Origin: Paenisporosarcina indica
Lineage (GTDB): Bacteria > Bacillota > Bacilli > Bacillales_A > Planococcaceae
Assembly (NCBI RefSeq): GCF_001939075.1
Contig: NZ_MPTA01000004.1
Span: 186,001 to 250,000, forward strand
Length of the DNA stretch: 64,000 bases
Direction: 5' to 3'
The notes under the pieces are model-generated. The model did no database searches and was not told the DNA's origin. It saw only the letters and a program-made list of their open reading frames with translations. Position 1 is the first letter of the stretch; each line of letters begins with the position of its first letter. Positions 34,308 to 43,316 of this stretch are shown piece by piece. The translations under genes and the position numbers were made by a program.

Positions 34308-35237
34308 TCAAACAAATAAAATTGCTGATAAATAAACGACGAATGTAACCGTGATACTGCTCAGCACCGTCGTCATTAAAACGGTTTGCGCAGCATTATC
34401 TGGATACACATCATACTCTAGAGCAAGGGTTGCACTGTTCCTTGAAGTCGGAAATGAACTTCCTATAAACAGCGATTGAGCGACCACCCCGTCTATCCCC
34501 ATAAGGTAAATGAGGATCAGTGCGATACTTGGACCGATGATTAATCTTCCTAAACTACTGACAATAATCATCTTGTTAAATAGGGTTTTAAATTGAATTT
34601 TCGCGAGTTGCGCGCCCAATAATATCAATGCAATTGCGATAAACGCATTGGCAAGTTGATCAATTGGCGTCCATATGAATTCAGGAATACCGATTTTGAA
34701 AGCATTAAATATCCCTCCGAGTATCATCGCATGAATAATCGGAAGTACCAAAAGTGCTCTCAATACGTCAAGGCCAGATTTTGTAGCTGAAATTAGGTTG
34801 TATAACCCATATGTATAGGTGATGATGTTTTGAAATACTAATACGATAATCTGGATTGAAATGCCGAGAGGATTTGCCTGGAAGATTAATTGGCTAACAG
34901 GAATTCCATAGTTTCCTGAATTCATTAAAACTACACTATTTTTGAATATCCCGGATTCTCCTTTATCCAGTTTAAGAAATTTAGCAATCAAGAAGCTTAC
35001 CAGCATCAAACAAAGACTAAAGATGATTAGGTAACCAATAATTTCAAAAAGGATATGAATATCAACTTCTGTTTCATAAATATTGATAAAAACAGCTGCC
35101 GGCATGAAACAATATGTAATCAAATTCGAGAGAGCCTTTAAATCAAAATTAAACTTCCGTTGCAAGACCGCGCCGATTAGTAAAAGGATTAATATTGGCA
35201 ATATAACATTTAGAAAGACTGTACCTAAAAAGGACAT
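34308..35237 (-). CDS. AEC-family membrane transporter
   Basis: A 309-residue membrane protein with about ten hydrophobic segments in two repeats, starting MSFLGTVFLNVILPILILLL; the NSGNYGIPVSQLIF and FIGSSFPTSRNSATLALEY motifs fit the auxin-efflux-carrier/malonate-transporter (AEC) family. Such proteins export or import organic acids or malonate; the substrate here is unknown. The frame is open 38 codons further upstream, but the ATG at 35237 has GGAG eight bases before it. Confidence 0.85.
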   Translation of the reverse strand: MSFLGTVFLNVILPILILLLIGAVLQRKFNFDLKALSNLITYCFMPAAVFINIYETEVDIHILFEIIGYLIIFSLCLMLVSFLIAKFLKLDKGESGIFKNSVVLMNSGNYGIPVSQLIFQANPLGISIQIIVLVFQNIITYTYGLYNLISATKSGLDVLRALLVLPIIHAMILGGIFNAFKIGIPEFIWTPIDQLANAFIAIALILLGAQLAKIQFKTLFNKMIIVSSLGRLIIGPSIALILIYLMGIDGVVAQSLFIGSSFPTSRNSATLALEYDVYPDNAAQTVLMTTVLSSITVTFVVYLSAILFV

Positions 35238-35525
35238 TTCAATGACTCCGTTCGTGTGTGAACTGTATTCATTAATATACATTCTCCATTTACAATGCAT
35301 TTCCTTTGTTATTTCTATATATTTAGTAACCAGAATTTTATGATAAAGCATTTCTGAAAATACTAGAATTATTGAAACGAGGACAAGAAGGCCTTCATCC
35401 AGAACCTATTTATTGCTTGAACTTATCATAATATGGCTGTTTCCTTGTAAAGGAGGAGGTAACGTTATGTTCAAAATTCGAGTGGTAAAAAAGCTTTTAT
35501 ATTGATTTGTTTATAGAGAATGAGC

Positions 35526-35552
35526 AAAAAAACCGGCGCATTCGCACCGGTT
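35526..35552 (-). terminator. Terminator of citM
   Basis: Eight-base stem ACCGGTGC/GCGCCGGT (one G-U) followed by TTTTTTTG on the minus strand, 32 bases after the citM stop. Confidence 0.85.
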
Positions 35553-35583
35553 CTCAATTTATCTTCTATATCTTCCCCTACTA

Positions 35584-36909
35584 TTAAATAGAAATAACGC
35601 CAAATATAATTGCAGCAATAATCATAAATAATGAAGAAGCAACTACCCATTTCAAGGCATAGCGCTGGTTCTGACCGTAGTCAATTCCAAGCATACCGAC
35701 TAGCAGATAACCTGCCGCATAAAGCGGACTTAGCACGTGGACAGGTTGACCGAGAACGGATGCTCGGGCAATTTCAGCCATAGGAATATTGTAGCTTGCA
35801 GCGGTTTCGCCAATGATTGGGATAATTCCATAATAATACGGATCGTTTGCCATGAAATACGTAAATGGCATGCTCGTGATTGCAGTGATTAAAGGTAGCT
35901 GACTTCCTAATTGTTCCGGAATGACTTGCACAAGTGCGGTAGCCATTGCATCAACCATCTCAGTTCCATTCATAATCCCTGTGAATATCCCTGAGGCAAA
36001 GACTAGTGCGACAACTGCAAGAACATTCCCAGCATGGGCTGTAATGCGTTCTTTTTGCTCCGCCAGATTTGGGTAATTTATCATGGTGGCGATGGCGAAT
36101 CCGAGCATAAAGAGAACGGGCAGCGGCAGCAGTCCGACAATTAAGGCAATAAGTAGACCGATTGTCAGTCCTGCGTTTACCCAAATCAATTTTGGACGTT
36201 GTAGCGCTACGGGTTCTTCCCTATTAGCAACAGTAGCGGCGACTTGAATCTCGGCTAAGTGCATTTCATTGGCGGTTGAGGCATCAATTTGATGGATGCC
36301 AATCCGTTTACGTTCTTTTAATCCAAAGTACCAAGCAACGAGAAACGCAAAGCTTATTCCGGCTGCCATCACAGGAATGAGCGGAAGGAATACTTCCTCG
36401 GTCGTGAGCTGTAGCGAGCTGATGACTCGGGCTGTCGGTCCGCCCCAAGGTGTCATGTTCATGACGCCGATGGAGAGAAGCGCGAGCGTAGCGAGCATGT
36501 ATAAATTCATTTTTAGCTTTTTGTACAAAGGCAGCATTGCTGTGACGGTGATGATGAATGTTGTTGTTCCATCCCCATCTAGGGCAACAAGCGATGCGAG
36601 CGCAACTGTTCCGAGCGCAATTTTTAACGGATCTCCTTTTACAATCCGCAAAATCGCATTGACAATTGGTTCAAATAAGCCTGCATCGATCATGATGCCA
36701 AAATAAAGGATAGCAAACACAAGCATGACGCCTGTAGGAGCAACTTGGGCAATCCCTTCGAGCATCATATCTCCAATGCCTGTATAGAATCCCCCAATTA
36801 AGGCAAATACAATTGGAACGATAATTAATGCCAGTAGTGCAGACATTCGTTTTGTCATAATTAATATCATAAAAATAGCAACCATACTATACCCAAACAA
36901 TGCGAGCAT
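35584..36909 (-). CDS. citM: CitMHS-family metal-citrate transporter
   Basis: A 441-residue transporter with about twelve membrane segments. GIAQVAPTGVMLVFAILYFG, VALDGDGTTTFIITVTAMLP and MNMTPWGGPTARVISS are CitMHS signatures. The family takes up citrate complexed with Mg2+ or Ca2+ and related metals. ATG with GGGGG upstream. The CitS-CitT two-component system lies immediately upstream on the same strand, and a partial cre site precedes the start. Confidence 0.9.
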   Translation of the reverse strand: MLALFGYSMVAIFMILIMTKRMSALLALIIVPIVFALIGGFYTGIGDMMLEGIAQVAPTGVMLVFAILYFGIMIDAGLFEPIVNAILRIVKGDPLKIALGTVALASLVALDGDGTTTFIITVTAMLPLYKKLKMNLYMLATLALLSIGVMNMTPWGGPTARVISSLQLTTEEVFLPLIPVMAAGISFAFLVAWYFGLKERKRIGIHQIDASTANEMHLAEIQVAATVANREEPVALQRPKLIWVNAGLTIGLLIALIVGLLPLPVLFMLGFAIATMINYPNLAEQKERITAHAGNVLAVVALVFASGIFTGIMNGTEMVDAMATALVQVIPEQLGSQLPLITAITSMPFTYFMANDPYYYGIIPIIGETAASYNIPMAEIARASVLGQPVHVLSPLYAAGYLLVGMLGIDYGQNQRYALKWVVASSLFMIIAAIIFGVISI

Positions 36910-36930
36910 TTAAAATCCCCCTTATTACTA

Positions 36931-36944
36931 TGTAAGCGCTTCAT
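36931..36944 (-). promoter_or_regulatory. Partial cre-like site before citM
   Basis: ATGAAGCGCTTACA on the minus strand agrees with the catabolite-response element in its core and 3' half (AAGCGCTT-ACA) but not in the first three bases. It lies 22 bases upstream of the citM start. CcpA control of citM is known in B. subtilis. Confidence 0.4.
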
Positions 36945-37060
36945 TTTGGTTAACTTTAACAGGGCTGCTCTTTGAAGAATAGTTTAGTTGTTTTAATTTA
37001 ATAACAGGCAATTGATTTCATTTTTTTCATATTTTTTATACAACAAATAATCAAACCTAT

Positions 37061-37768
37061 TTAGGAGTGCTTGCTAGGTTGTTTGTAACGACGTTCTGGA
37101 CGACCAACACTGCCATAGACAATATCCACTTCCAATAAGTCACTAGAAACCAAATACTCTAAATAGCGTCTCGTAGTGGAGTGACTTGCACCAATTTGCA
37201 TTCCAACCTCTTCAGCATTTAGGCTTGTGGAAGCGGCTTTCATTGCGAGGATAACTTTACGCAGCGTATGTTTGTCGATGCCTTTTGGCAAGGAATCGGT
37301 TCCATGCTTGGCATCGGTTGTTGTAACACTTTTGTGAAAGATGCGTTGTATGTCTTCTTGTTTGATATGAGCATTCGACTGCCAAGCTTCCCTTGTTTGG
37401 CGGTAGTTTTCAAGAGTTGAAAAAAAGCTTTCAACCATAATCGGTTTCAGTAGATAGCTAAAGGCTCCTCCCCGCATTGAATCTCCTATCGTTTTTGAAT
37501 CATTTGAAGCTGTTATCATAATCACGTCAATATGGCGGTAAGCCTGTTTGATTTGAAAAAGTATATCAATTCCATTTGCGTCCGGGAGATAAACATCGAG
37601 CAGGATGAGCTCTGGTGTAATCACGTTCAACAATTGAATGGTTTCTGAAGCTGTTTGTGCTTTCCCTATAACAGTGAAATCTTCTTTATTTTTAATAAGT
37701 TGTTCATATACAGACGCGGCGACAGGGTCATCCTCAACGATAAGAACCCCAATTGAAGGGTTAGTCAT
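37061..37768 (-). CDS. citT: CitT-type response regulator
   Basis: A 235-residue response regulator. The receiver has acidic residues IVEDD near the N-terminus and the phosphorylation Asp in ITPELILLDVYLPDANGIDI; the C-terminal HTH contains EVGMQIGASHSTTRRYLEYL, as in the CitB/DcuR/MalR group. It follows the sensor kinase gene with an eight-base overlap and precedes the citrate transporter, its likely target. Confidence 0.9.
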   Translation of the reverse strand: MTNPSIGVLIVEDDPVAASVYEQLIKNKEDFTVIGKAQTASETIQLLNVITPELILLDVYLPDANGIDILFQIKQAYRHIDVIMITASNDSKTIGDSMRGGAFSYLLKPIMVESFFSTLENYRQTREAWQSNAHIKQEDIQRIFHKSVTTTDAKHGTDSLPKGIDKHTLRKVILAMKAASTSLNAEEVGMQIGASHSTTRRYLEYLVSSDLLEVDIVYGSVGRPERRYKQPSKHS

Positions 37769-39389
37769 GATTTTTTCTCTCCTTCGTGTTTGTGTAATCG
37801 ATACTAGTTTTTGGAATAGCGATTGTCATACATGTTCCTCCCTGTAAACGATCTGACCGGTACCATTCTCCACCAAGCTGATGCAATGCATGCTGCATAA
37901 TTGCCAAACCAAGGCCATGCTGGGCATGATTTTTAGTTGTCGCTCCTTCTGTAAAGAAATAAGCTTCTTCTTCAGCGGTCATGCCTTTACCATTGTCCTC
38001 AATATCCATAATCAGCTCGTTCCCAAAGTCTGTAAAAGATAAGTGGACAGCGGCTTTTGTTCCATTCAAGGCAGAAGAGGCTTCCAGGGCATTATCAATC
38101 AAATTGCCAATTACTGTAACGATATGCTCGCTTTGTATGGTATCAGGGAAGTCTAACCACTGGCTGTTTGCATCAAATGTGAGCGATGCTTTCATTTCTT
38201 TGGCACGGTTCACTTTCCCAAGAAGAACGGCCACAATCAAAGGGTCTTTGACTGTAGTCATTAAAAAGGTGACGGTTTGTTGCAACTCTTGCACTTCCAT
38301 CTTCATAAATGCCTTTGCATCATCGTAACGCTCCAATAACAGGAGGCCATTTAATGTGTTTAATTTATTTAAATATTCATGGGTCTGCGCTCGAATATGG
38401 TTTGCATGCTGCTGAATTTCAATAAGTTCATTCGCCAAGTCTTCAACTTCAGAGAAGGGGCGAATTGTCAGCACAAATCCAGAAATTGCCGTTTCTTTAG
38501 CCTGGATAGGCGAGATGTCAACAATATATATCAAGTTGTTCATGAGTACTCGGTCTTGAATTAAGGAGTTAGGATTCTGCAAAGCGGTTTGTATAAGTGC
38601 TTGCAAATGAGGCTCCGTTAGCGTACCTATGGCATGTTCGCCTAGAATGTCACGCGCTTTTTTATTGGCAGATAAAATATCAAGCGCAGGGCTAATGGCC
38701 AGTGTCGCATCCACTATCGATTCGAGAATGGCTTGTTTTTCAGAAAAGGCATGGGAAATCTCCTCTGGCTCCAAATTAAAAATAAGCGTCTTGACGCGGC
38801 GGGCAATAAAGAAGGCGCCCGGAATGCCAATAAGCAGGGCGAGACCACCGAAACCAGCCACGCGCAATTGATATAAGAATATCACATCCTCTACTTCGCT
38901 CGTTAAGAAGCCAACGGAAGAAATTCCGATAATAGCGCCCTTCTCGTCATAAATCGGTGTTTTCGCTTTAACTGCTTCACCTAAAATACCGTTATCAATA
39001 AAAACAATGGATTCTCCAGTCAGCGGAATTTCGTTGCTTGTCTCAGTAACTCGGCCAATTTGATCTGGATGGGGATGGGAATAACGAATCCCTTCTTTAT
39101 TTGCTATAACAATATAATCTGCGCCAGTCCGAACTCTAAGTTTCTCAGCTAATGGCTGAATCGACTGTGCTGGATCTTCTGTAGAAAACGCATCAATGAT
39201 TGAAGCGTTTTCGGCAACCAATTCGGCAACTGTCAAGGCTTGCTGTCCAGTGGTTTTCTCAATCAGTTGGTCAATAATCGATGCAAAAAAAACCGTGATA
39301 AGCAGAATGCAAGATACGATTACAGCCAGCATAAGAAGGACCATTTGTCCGAAAAGTCCGGGGCGTTTTAACTGAGAAGACAAAAACAT
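37761..39389 (-). CDS. citS: CitS-type sensor histidine kinase
   Basis: A 542-residue membrane kinase: N-terminal membrane segment (MVLLMLAVIVSCILLITVFF), extracellular sensor of the sCache/CitA type (ADYIVIANKEGIRYSHPHPD), second membrane segment, PAS region, a dimerisation His in RAQTHEYLNKLNTLNGLLLL, and an ATPase domain (DNALEASSA, IEDNGKGMT, HGLGLAIMQHAL). The HPHPD segment is typical of dicarboxylate/citrate sensors. The ATG at 39389 has GAGGTG upstream. Confidence 0.9.
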   Translation of the reverse strand: MFLSSQLKRPGLFGQMVLLMLAVIVSCILLITVFFASIIDQLIEKTTGQQALTVAELVAENASIIDAFSTEDPAQSIQPLAEKLRVRTGADYIVIANKEGIRYSHPHPDQIGRVTETSNEIPLTGESIVFIDNGILGEAVKAKTPIYDEKGAIIGISSVGFLTSEVEDVIFLYQLRVAGFGGLALLIGIPGAFFIARRVKTLIFNLEPEEISHAFSEKQAILESIVDATLAISPALDILSANKKARDILGEHAIGTLTEPHLQALIQTALQNPNSLIQDRVLMNNLIYIVDISPIQAKETAISGFVLTIRPFSEVEDLANELIEIQQHANHIRAQTHEYLNKLNTLNGLLLLERYDDAKAFMKMEVQELQQTVTFLMTTVKDPLIVAVLLGKVNRAKEMKASLTFDANSQWLDFPDTIQSEHIVTVIGNLIDNALEASSALNGTKAAVHLSFTDFGNELIMDIEDNGKGMTAEEEAYFFTEGATTKNHAQHGLGLAIMQHALHQLGGEWYRSDRLQGGTCMTIAIPKTSIDYTNTKERKNHD

Positions 39390-39433
39390 TGTGTTCACCT
39401 CATACAATTTTGATTGCTTCTAGCGGAAGCAGG

Positions 39434-39454
39434 GGGACGGTTCTCTTGCTTTTA
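39434..39454. repeat. REP-like repeated motif, copy 1
   Basis: GGGACGGTTCTCTTGCTT with flanking AAGCA to the left, giving AAGCA...TGCTT inverted ends. The same 18 bases occur at 44418-44435. This copy lies 7 bases before the degraded DUF4179 fragment. Confidence 0.6.
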
Positions 39455-39460
39455 TCAACC

Positions 39461-39640
39461 CGACCACCAATACCGAAATTGATGGTGACTGACATTTTCA
39501 CTTTAATCTGTGACAGATATGGATCATTGTTTTAGTCACTTCATTAGAAAAACGAGATGCTAACAGTTATCGAGTACGGACCAGTTGTAGATAAAGAAAA
39601 TTTGAATCAATGGCCATTCGTTCTCCGTATGTAGGAAATC
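39461..39640 (+). pseudogene. Degraded fragment of a DUF4179 gene
   Basis: Plus-strand sequence closely parallels 33530-33750 of the intact DUF4179 gene (shared blocks such as ATACCGAAAT, ATGGTGACTG, TTATCGAGTACG, CAATGGCCATTCGTT) but has lost about 40 internal bases and carries several small indels, so the frame is broken. Neither end of the gene nor a sigma gene is present here. Confidence 0.82.
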
Positions 39641-39744
39641 TTCTTGAAATCTCCGTTAATGAGTGACTGGCATAAACCACTTGAACGATGTAGTCTACCT
39701 TTAAAGTAACAGTTTGCCCGCAATGCTTCTGAACTTTTTAATTA

Positions 39745-40482
39745 CTATTTCTTCAAGCCACTAATTGTCCCATCCATAGACATCGGTGCATTCAAATCGA
39801 CAAAGAACAATACAATTGTAGTGTCTTCATTCGCGACTAGAGATGGAAGCGGATTGACTAAATCTGTTACGGCTTCTTGTTTACCAATTATGAGATCTTG
39901 CACCGTAATTTCACCGTTCAACACGTAGAGAAATGGTTTAAATCCTACATACGTTGGAACTTCCAACTCTTCGCCAGCTTTAGGATGTGCATCTAACATG
40001 TAGACATTTTGCCTAACGTAAAGTGGTGCTTCGCTTCCTTCAGGTCCAACCATGACATACCAATTTCGATTGTCTGCCGGTTTATCATGAAACTGAATTT
40101 CTGGTGAAAGATCCGTTTCATTCGGTCGGACGAAGATTTGAAGCATTTCAACCTCATCTTCTTTCACTTTTTCCTCATGCCAAAAGCTAGCTCCTGCATT
40201 CATCATCATTAATTTACCTCTTGCAATCGGTGCTTCAAAACCTGCGGAATCTTTATGGTGCGTGACACCTGTCCATATATAACTTAAAATTTCATCGTTG
40301 ATATGTTCATGCATTTTAATCGTTAAGCCCTTTTTCATGACCGCATGATCAATGATAGCTAACGGTCCCCATGCAGTATCTGCTGTTTCATCTCCCAAAA
40401 TATTACCTGGTTGGACTCGTGTAATTGTAAAAGGACCTCTGAACGGCTGTGCATGATTTCCAGCTTCAAGTTTTTGTAACAA
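39745..40482 (-). CDS. Pirin-family cupin protein
   Basis: A 245-residue bicupin of the pirin family (GPFTITRVQPGNILGDE, HEHINDEILSYIWTGVTHHK, MNAGASFWHEE). The HxH in MHEH and His of FWHEE would be metal ligands. Pirins act as metal-dependent quercetinase-like enzymes or redox-sensing cofactors; role here unknown. The most likely start is a TTG at 40482, eight bases after AAGGGG, although the frame is open further upstream through a strong hairpin. Confidence 0.8.
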   Translation of the reverse strand: MLQKLEAGNHAQPFRGPFTITRVQPGNILGDETADTAWGPLAIIDHAVMKKGLTIKMHEHINDEILSYIWTGVTHHKDSAGFEAPIARGKLMMMNAGASFWHEEKVKEDEVEMLQIFVRPNETDLSPEIQFHDKPADNRNWYVMVGPEGSEAPLYVRQNVYMLDAHPKAGEELEVPTYVGFKPFLYVLNGEITVQDLIIGKQEAVTDLVNPLPSLVANEDTTIVLFFVDLNAPMSMDGTISGLKK

Positions 40483-40509
40483 GATAAAGACCCCTTCCTC
40501 TTGGCATAT

Positions 40510-40545
40510 AACAAAATCGACTCTCGATAGGGAGTCGATTTTGTT
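40510..40545. terminator. 14-bp perfect hairpin between the SpxH-like and pirin genes
   Basis: AACAAAATCGACTC and complement around an eight-base loop; lies 28 bases ahead of the pirin start and about 220 bases after the SpxH-like gene. It can be a terminator for the latter (stem ends in TTTTGTT). The 40546-40763 stretch next to it has no recognised gene. Confidence 0.5.
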
Positions 40546-40763
40546 GTTATCCCGCATTAAATTGACGTACTTACCCCACTTTAAGCCTTCAAGAAAACCA
40601 AGAAGAATAAGTGGGGGATCAACAGCACTAAAGTGCGGAGGTATAAAGAACTATTCCTCCCTAAAACCCGATTACTTTACCCGTGTAGGAGAGATTATAC
40701 TGCATCCCTGCCTATTAGATATTCAGGTGTTACGCAGGACTCGGTGAACCTAGACTGTGTACA

Positions 40764-41690
40764 TTATTTCACTTGAATATACTTTTCGCCAAGGATGCTA
40801 TTAACCTCGTATGCATCTTGCGGTAACTGTTTCTGTAGAAATGCGACTACCTCATTTTTTTCAATTGAATAATATTCTTCAATTTCGCGTGAGAATAACA
40901 ATTTTTCCTGTTGAAGTAATTGATCTAAATCGGAAAGCTGTTTCGACTTTAACGTTACATCCGGTAGTAATTGTTGAAGTGCATTCGTGTAGTCCTCCAA
41001 AGCTCGTGCACCAACGATTCGAACACCTTTTTGTTCTTCATTCACCATGACGATTGTTGGGAATCCACGAACACCTAACTCACGGACAAGTTGGAAGTCT
41101 TCCTGTAATAAAGTATTTGCTTCTGGAAGCTTCGATTGATTCACGATTTCTTCTCCGTTAAGTCCAACTTCATTGACAATATGGATTAAAATTTCATCTT
41201 GTGCAATATTTTTATTAAAAGCAAATAGTTCTTCTCGTGCACGACGTAAAAATGTGTTTGCTAGATCGCGATTTTTTTCTTGAATTACCTTATATACGCG
41301 AGAAGGGATGAAAGACGATTCGATTGGATTATCGTACCAAACGGTTCCATCAATTGGCATGCGTGAGTGTTCACCAACTTCTCTCCAATGGCCGGCAACA
41401 TCTGCGGGACTGGAAATGCCGTTGCTTACGTCTGCAAAGTCGTCCCATTTTTCAAGTAATCCTCCCATAAGCGTATTCATATTAAAATATTGCCCGTATT
41501 GATTGACAAACTTTCGTAGGACCGGTTCTAATGCCCAGCAATGCGAGCAGATTGGATCGGTTACATAGTATAGTTCAATCGCTTTTTTAGGTGTTGACAA
41601 ATCGATGAATTCCATTGTATTCATGTCGTCCCCACCCGGTCCGCATATGCCAGTTTCTAAATCGCAAATCATGTTATTTTTCGTTTCCAT
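40764..41690 (-). CDS. DsbA-family protein, SpxH/YjbH-like
   Basis: A 308-residue thioredoxin-fold protein with a DPICSHCWALEP active-site motif (CxxC) near residue 46, WYDNPIESSFIPSRVYKVIQ and VRGFPTIVMVNEE (cis-Pro loop). Layout and length match SpxH/YjbH, the adaptor that delivers Spx to ClpXP, and the FrnE-type DsbA group. The N-terminus is Cys-containing (CDLETGICGPGGDD). The adjacent YodB-like regulator supports a redox role; whether it acts on Spx is inference. Confidence 0.75.
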   Translation of the reverse strand: METKNNMICDLETGICGPGGDDMNTMEFIDLSTPKKAIELYYVTDPICSHCWALEPVLRKFVNQYGQYFNMNTLMGGLLEKWDDFADVSNGISSPADVAGHWREVGEHSRMPIDGTVWYDNPIESSFIPSRVYKVIQEKNRDLANTFLRRAREELFAFNKNIAQDEILIHIVNEVGLNGEEIVNQSKLPEANTLLQEDFQLVRELGVRGFPTIVMVNEEQKGVRIVGARALEDYTNALQQLLPDVTLKSKQLSDLDQLLQQEKLLFSREIEEYYSIEKNEVVAFLQKQLPQDAYEVNSILGEKYIQVK

Positions 41691-41709
41691 TTAAATTCCC
41701 CTTTACTTT

Positions 41710-42057
41710 TTAATTGTTTTTGCTGCCATCAAGATTGATATGTTTTTGTGCCCATTCCTGGACTGGTTGTAGGGCATTTGCCAATAGTTGCCCTTTTTCA
41801 GTCAGATGATACGTGATTGTAACAGGCGTTCCTTCTGTTACTTTTTTTACGACTAAGTCATACTCCGCAAGCTCGGTCAATTTCAACGAAAGCGACCGGG
41901 GGGTAATCTCATTTAAATCTCGCTTGATATGAGAAAAATGAGCAGTAAACTCAGGGCAATTCGACAAATAATGAATAATGAGCCCATTCCAACGTCTTCC
42001 TAAGATTTCAAAGCACGATTCTAAATAAGGACATACTTTAATAAGTACCACCTCCAA
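41710..42057 (-). CDS. HxlR-family redox regulator, YodB-like
   Basis: A 115-residue winged HTH of the HxlR/DUF24 family: CPYLESCFEILGRRWNGLII, then NEITPRSLSLKLTELAEYDL and VTITYHLTEKGQLLANALQP. The N-terminal Cys in the VCPYLES context matches the redox-sensing Cys of YodB/CatR. The start codon is unclear: TTG, GTG or an ATT near 42057-42042; none is well spaced from GGAGGTGG. It precedes the SpxH-like gene with a 19-base gap and probably controls it. Confidence 0.82.
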   Translation of the reverse strand: MEVVLIKVCPYLESCFEILGRRWNGLIIHYLSNCPEFTAHFSHIKRDLNEITPRSLSLKLTELAEYDLVVKKVTEGTPVTITYHLTEKGQLLANALQPVQEWAQKHINLDGSKNN

Positions 42058-42156
42058 CTATTATTTCAAGTATATATAAGTATAAAAATTATATCAAGTA
42101 TAATAATTATATTAAAATTACCTATTACCAATCACACATCCTGAGAATAGTAAAAA

Positions 42157-42197
42157 AGGCTACCCATCGACCATAGAATTTTGACCGCCGGTAGCCT
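42157..42197 (-). terminator. Terminator of alkA
   Basis: AGGCTACC/GGTAGCCT stem with a long loop, followed by TTTTT on the minus strand, about 60 bases after the alkA stop. Confidence 0.75.
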
Positions 42198-42259
42198 CCA
42201 ATTATTCCTGGACTTTCACTTTGGAAGGAATCCCATCTGCTCATCCGAACAGCGAAGTT

Positions 42260-43171
42260 TCAATACAAGAATCTCCACAAATAAAAAGTCGCATAGGATT
42301 CAAAGCCTTTCCAAGGAGCAGATATTTTCAAAATTTCTTCTTTCGTGGGCTTCACTTCCGCACCCGTTACATGCTTAATCGCATTATGCAGCCCGACATC
42401 AGCAATTGGGAATGCGTTCGGGAATCGTAAACAACGCATTAATACATAGTTTGCAGTCCATGGACCAATACCGCGGATTTTGACAAGCATTTTTTCTGCT
42501 TCATTAAAGTCACCAGTCCCCATTACAAGTGATTTCGAAAGGCTCCCTTCGACAATAAGTCCGGCAACTCCAATAAGATATTCACATTTTTTCACGGTCA
42601 TTTTGATCGGGGATAAGTCTTCGATTGTAAGATTGGCAATGTCTTTTGCTTCTGGGAAAATCCAATACTGACGGCCCTCCCATTCAATTGATCTTCCGAA
42701 TGTTTCTACCAAGCGCCTTTTTAATGTATAAGCGTATGTCAAATTGATCTGCTGTCCGAGAATTCCCCACACTAAGGCTTCAAATAAATCTGGAATCCCA
42801 ATATTTCGTAATCCATAAAATTCGTCAATTGCTTTTTGGAGCAACAAGTCATTTTCAGCCATTTCATAAAAAGGCTTTAAATCATTATCCAAATCAAACC
42901 AGTCCCTCACATACTGTTGCACATCGTCACGTACCTTTTTGCTTACGGGACGGTTGTCTCCTAAAAAGCGAATCACAAGGTTTCCATCAGTGCTTTCACT
43001 TATTTCGACCAATGAAACTTCATTTTCAACTGGAATTGCCTTCACGATCTTATCAGCACGGATTTCAAACATGCACTCATTTGAAGACCGTAGCATATAC
43101 CTAATATTCTCTTTAAAGCTGAATTCTTTTGGAACTTTTATAACTAAATCGTCACTATGATAAACAACCAT
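42260..43171 (-). CDS. alkA: DNA-3-methyladenine glycosylase II (AlkA type)
   Basis: Base-excision repair enzyme removing alkylated purines. The 303-residue protein has an N-terminal beta domain and a C-terminal helix-hairpin-helix glycosylase domain: LFEALVWGILGQQINLTYAY, VKIRGIGPWTANYVLMRCLR and the catalytic Asp in NAFPIADVGLHNA. It diverges from adaA-ogt across 145 bases, so the three alkylation-repair genes form one locus. Confidence 0.92.
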   Translation of the reverse strand: MVVYHSDDLVIKVPKEFSFKENIRYMLRSSNECMFEIRADKIVKAIPVENEVSLVEISESTDGNLVIRFLGDNRPVSKKVRDDVQQYVRDWFDLDNDLKPFYEMAENDLLLQKAIDEFYGLRNIGIPDLFEALVWGILGQQINLTYAYTLKRRLVETFGRSIEWEGRQYWIFPEAKDIANLTIEDLSPIKMTVKKCEYLIGVAGLIVEGSLSKSLVMGTGDFNEAEKMLVKIRGIGPWTANYVLMRCLRFPNAFPIADVGLHNAIKHVTGAEVKPTKEEILKISAPWKGFESYATFYLWRFLY

Positions 43172-43316
43172 TACACGAACACTCCTTCATGTTACCTATA
43201 TACATAGTTGTACCATATTACTGTAATCAACTATTTCGTTATCTTGCTCTTACATCCAATAAACCCTTATCAATGAAAAAATGCGAGTATACTACAAGTA
43301 GAAGAGAGGTGATTCC

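Noticed and set aside
40546-40763. Possible remnant of an IS200/IS605 TnpB gene end
   Set aside because: A short plus-strand stretch (GGSTALKCGG-like) faintly recalls a TnpB C-terminus, but length and similarity are too low and no IS ends were identified.
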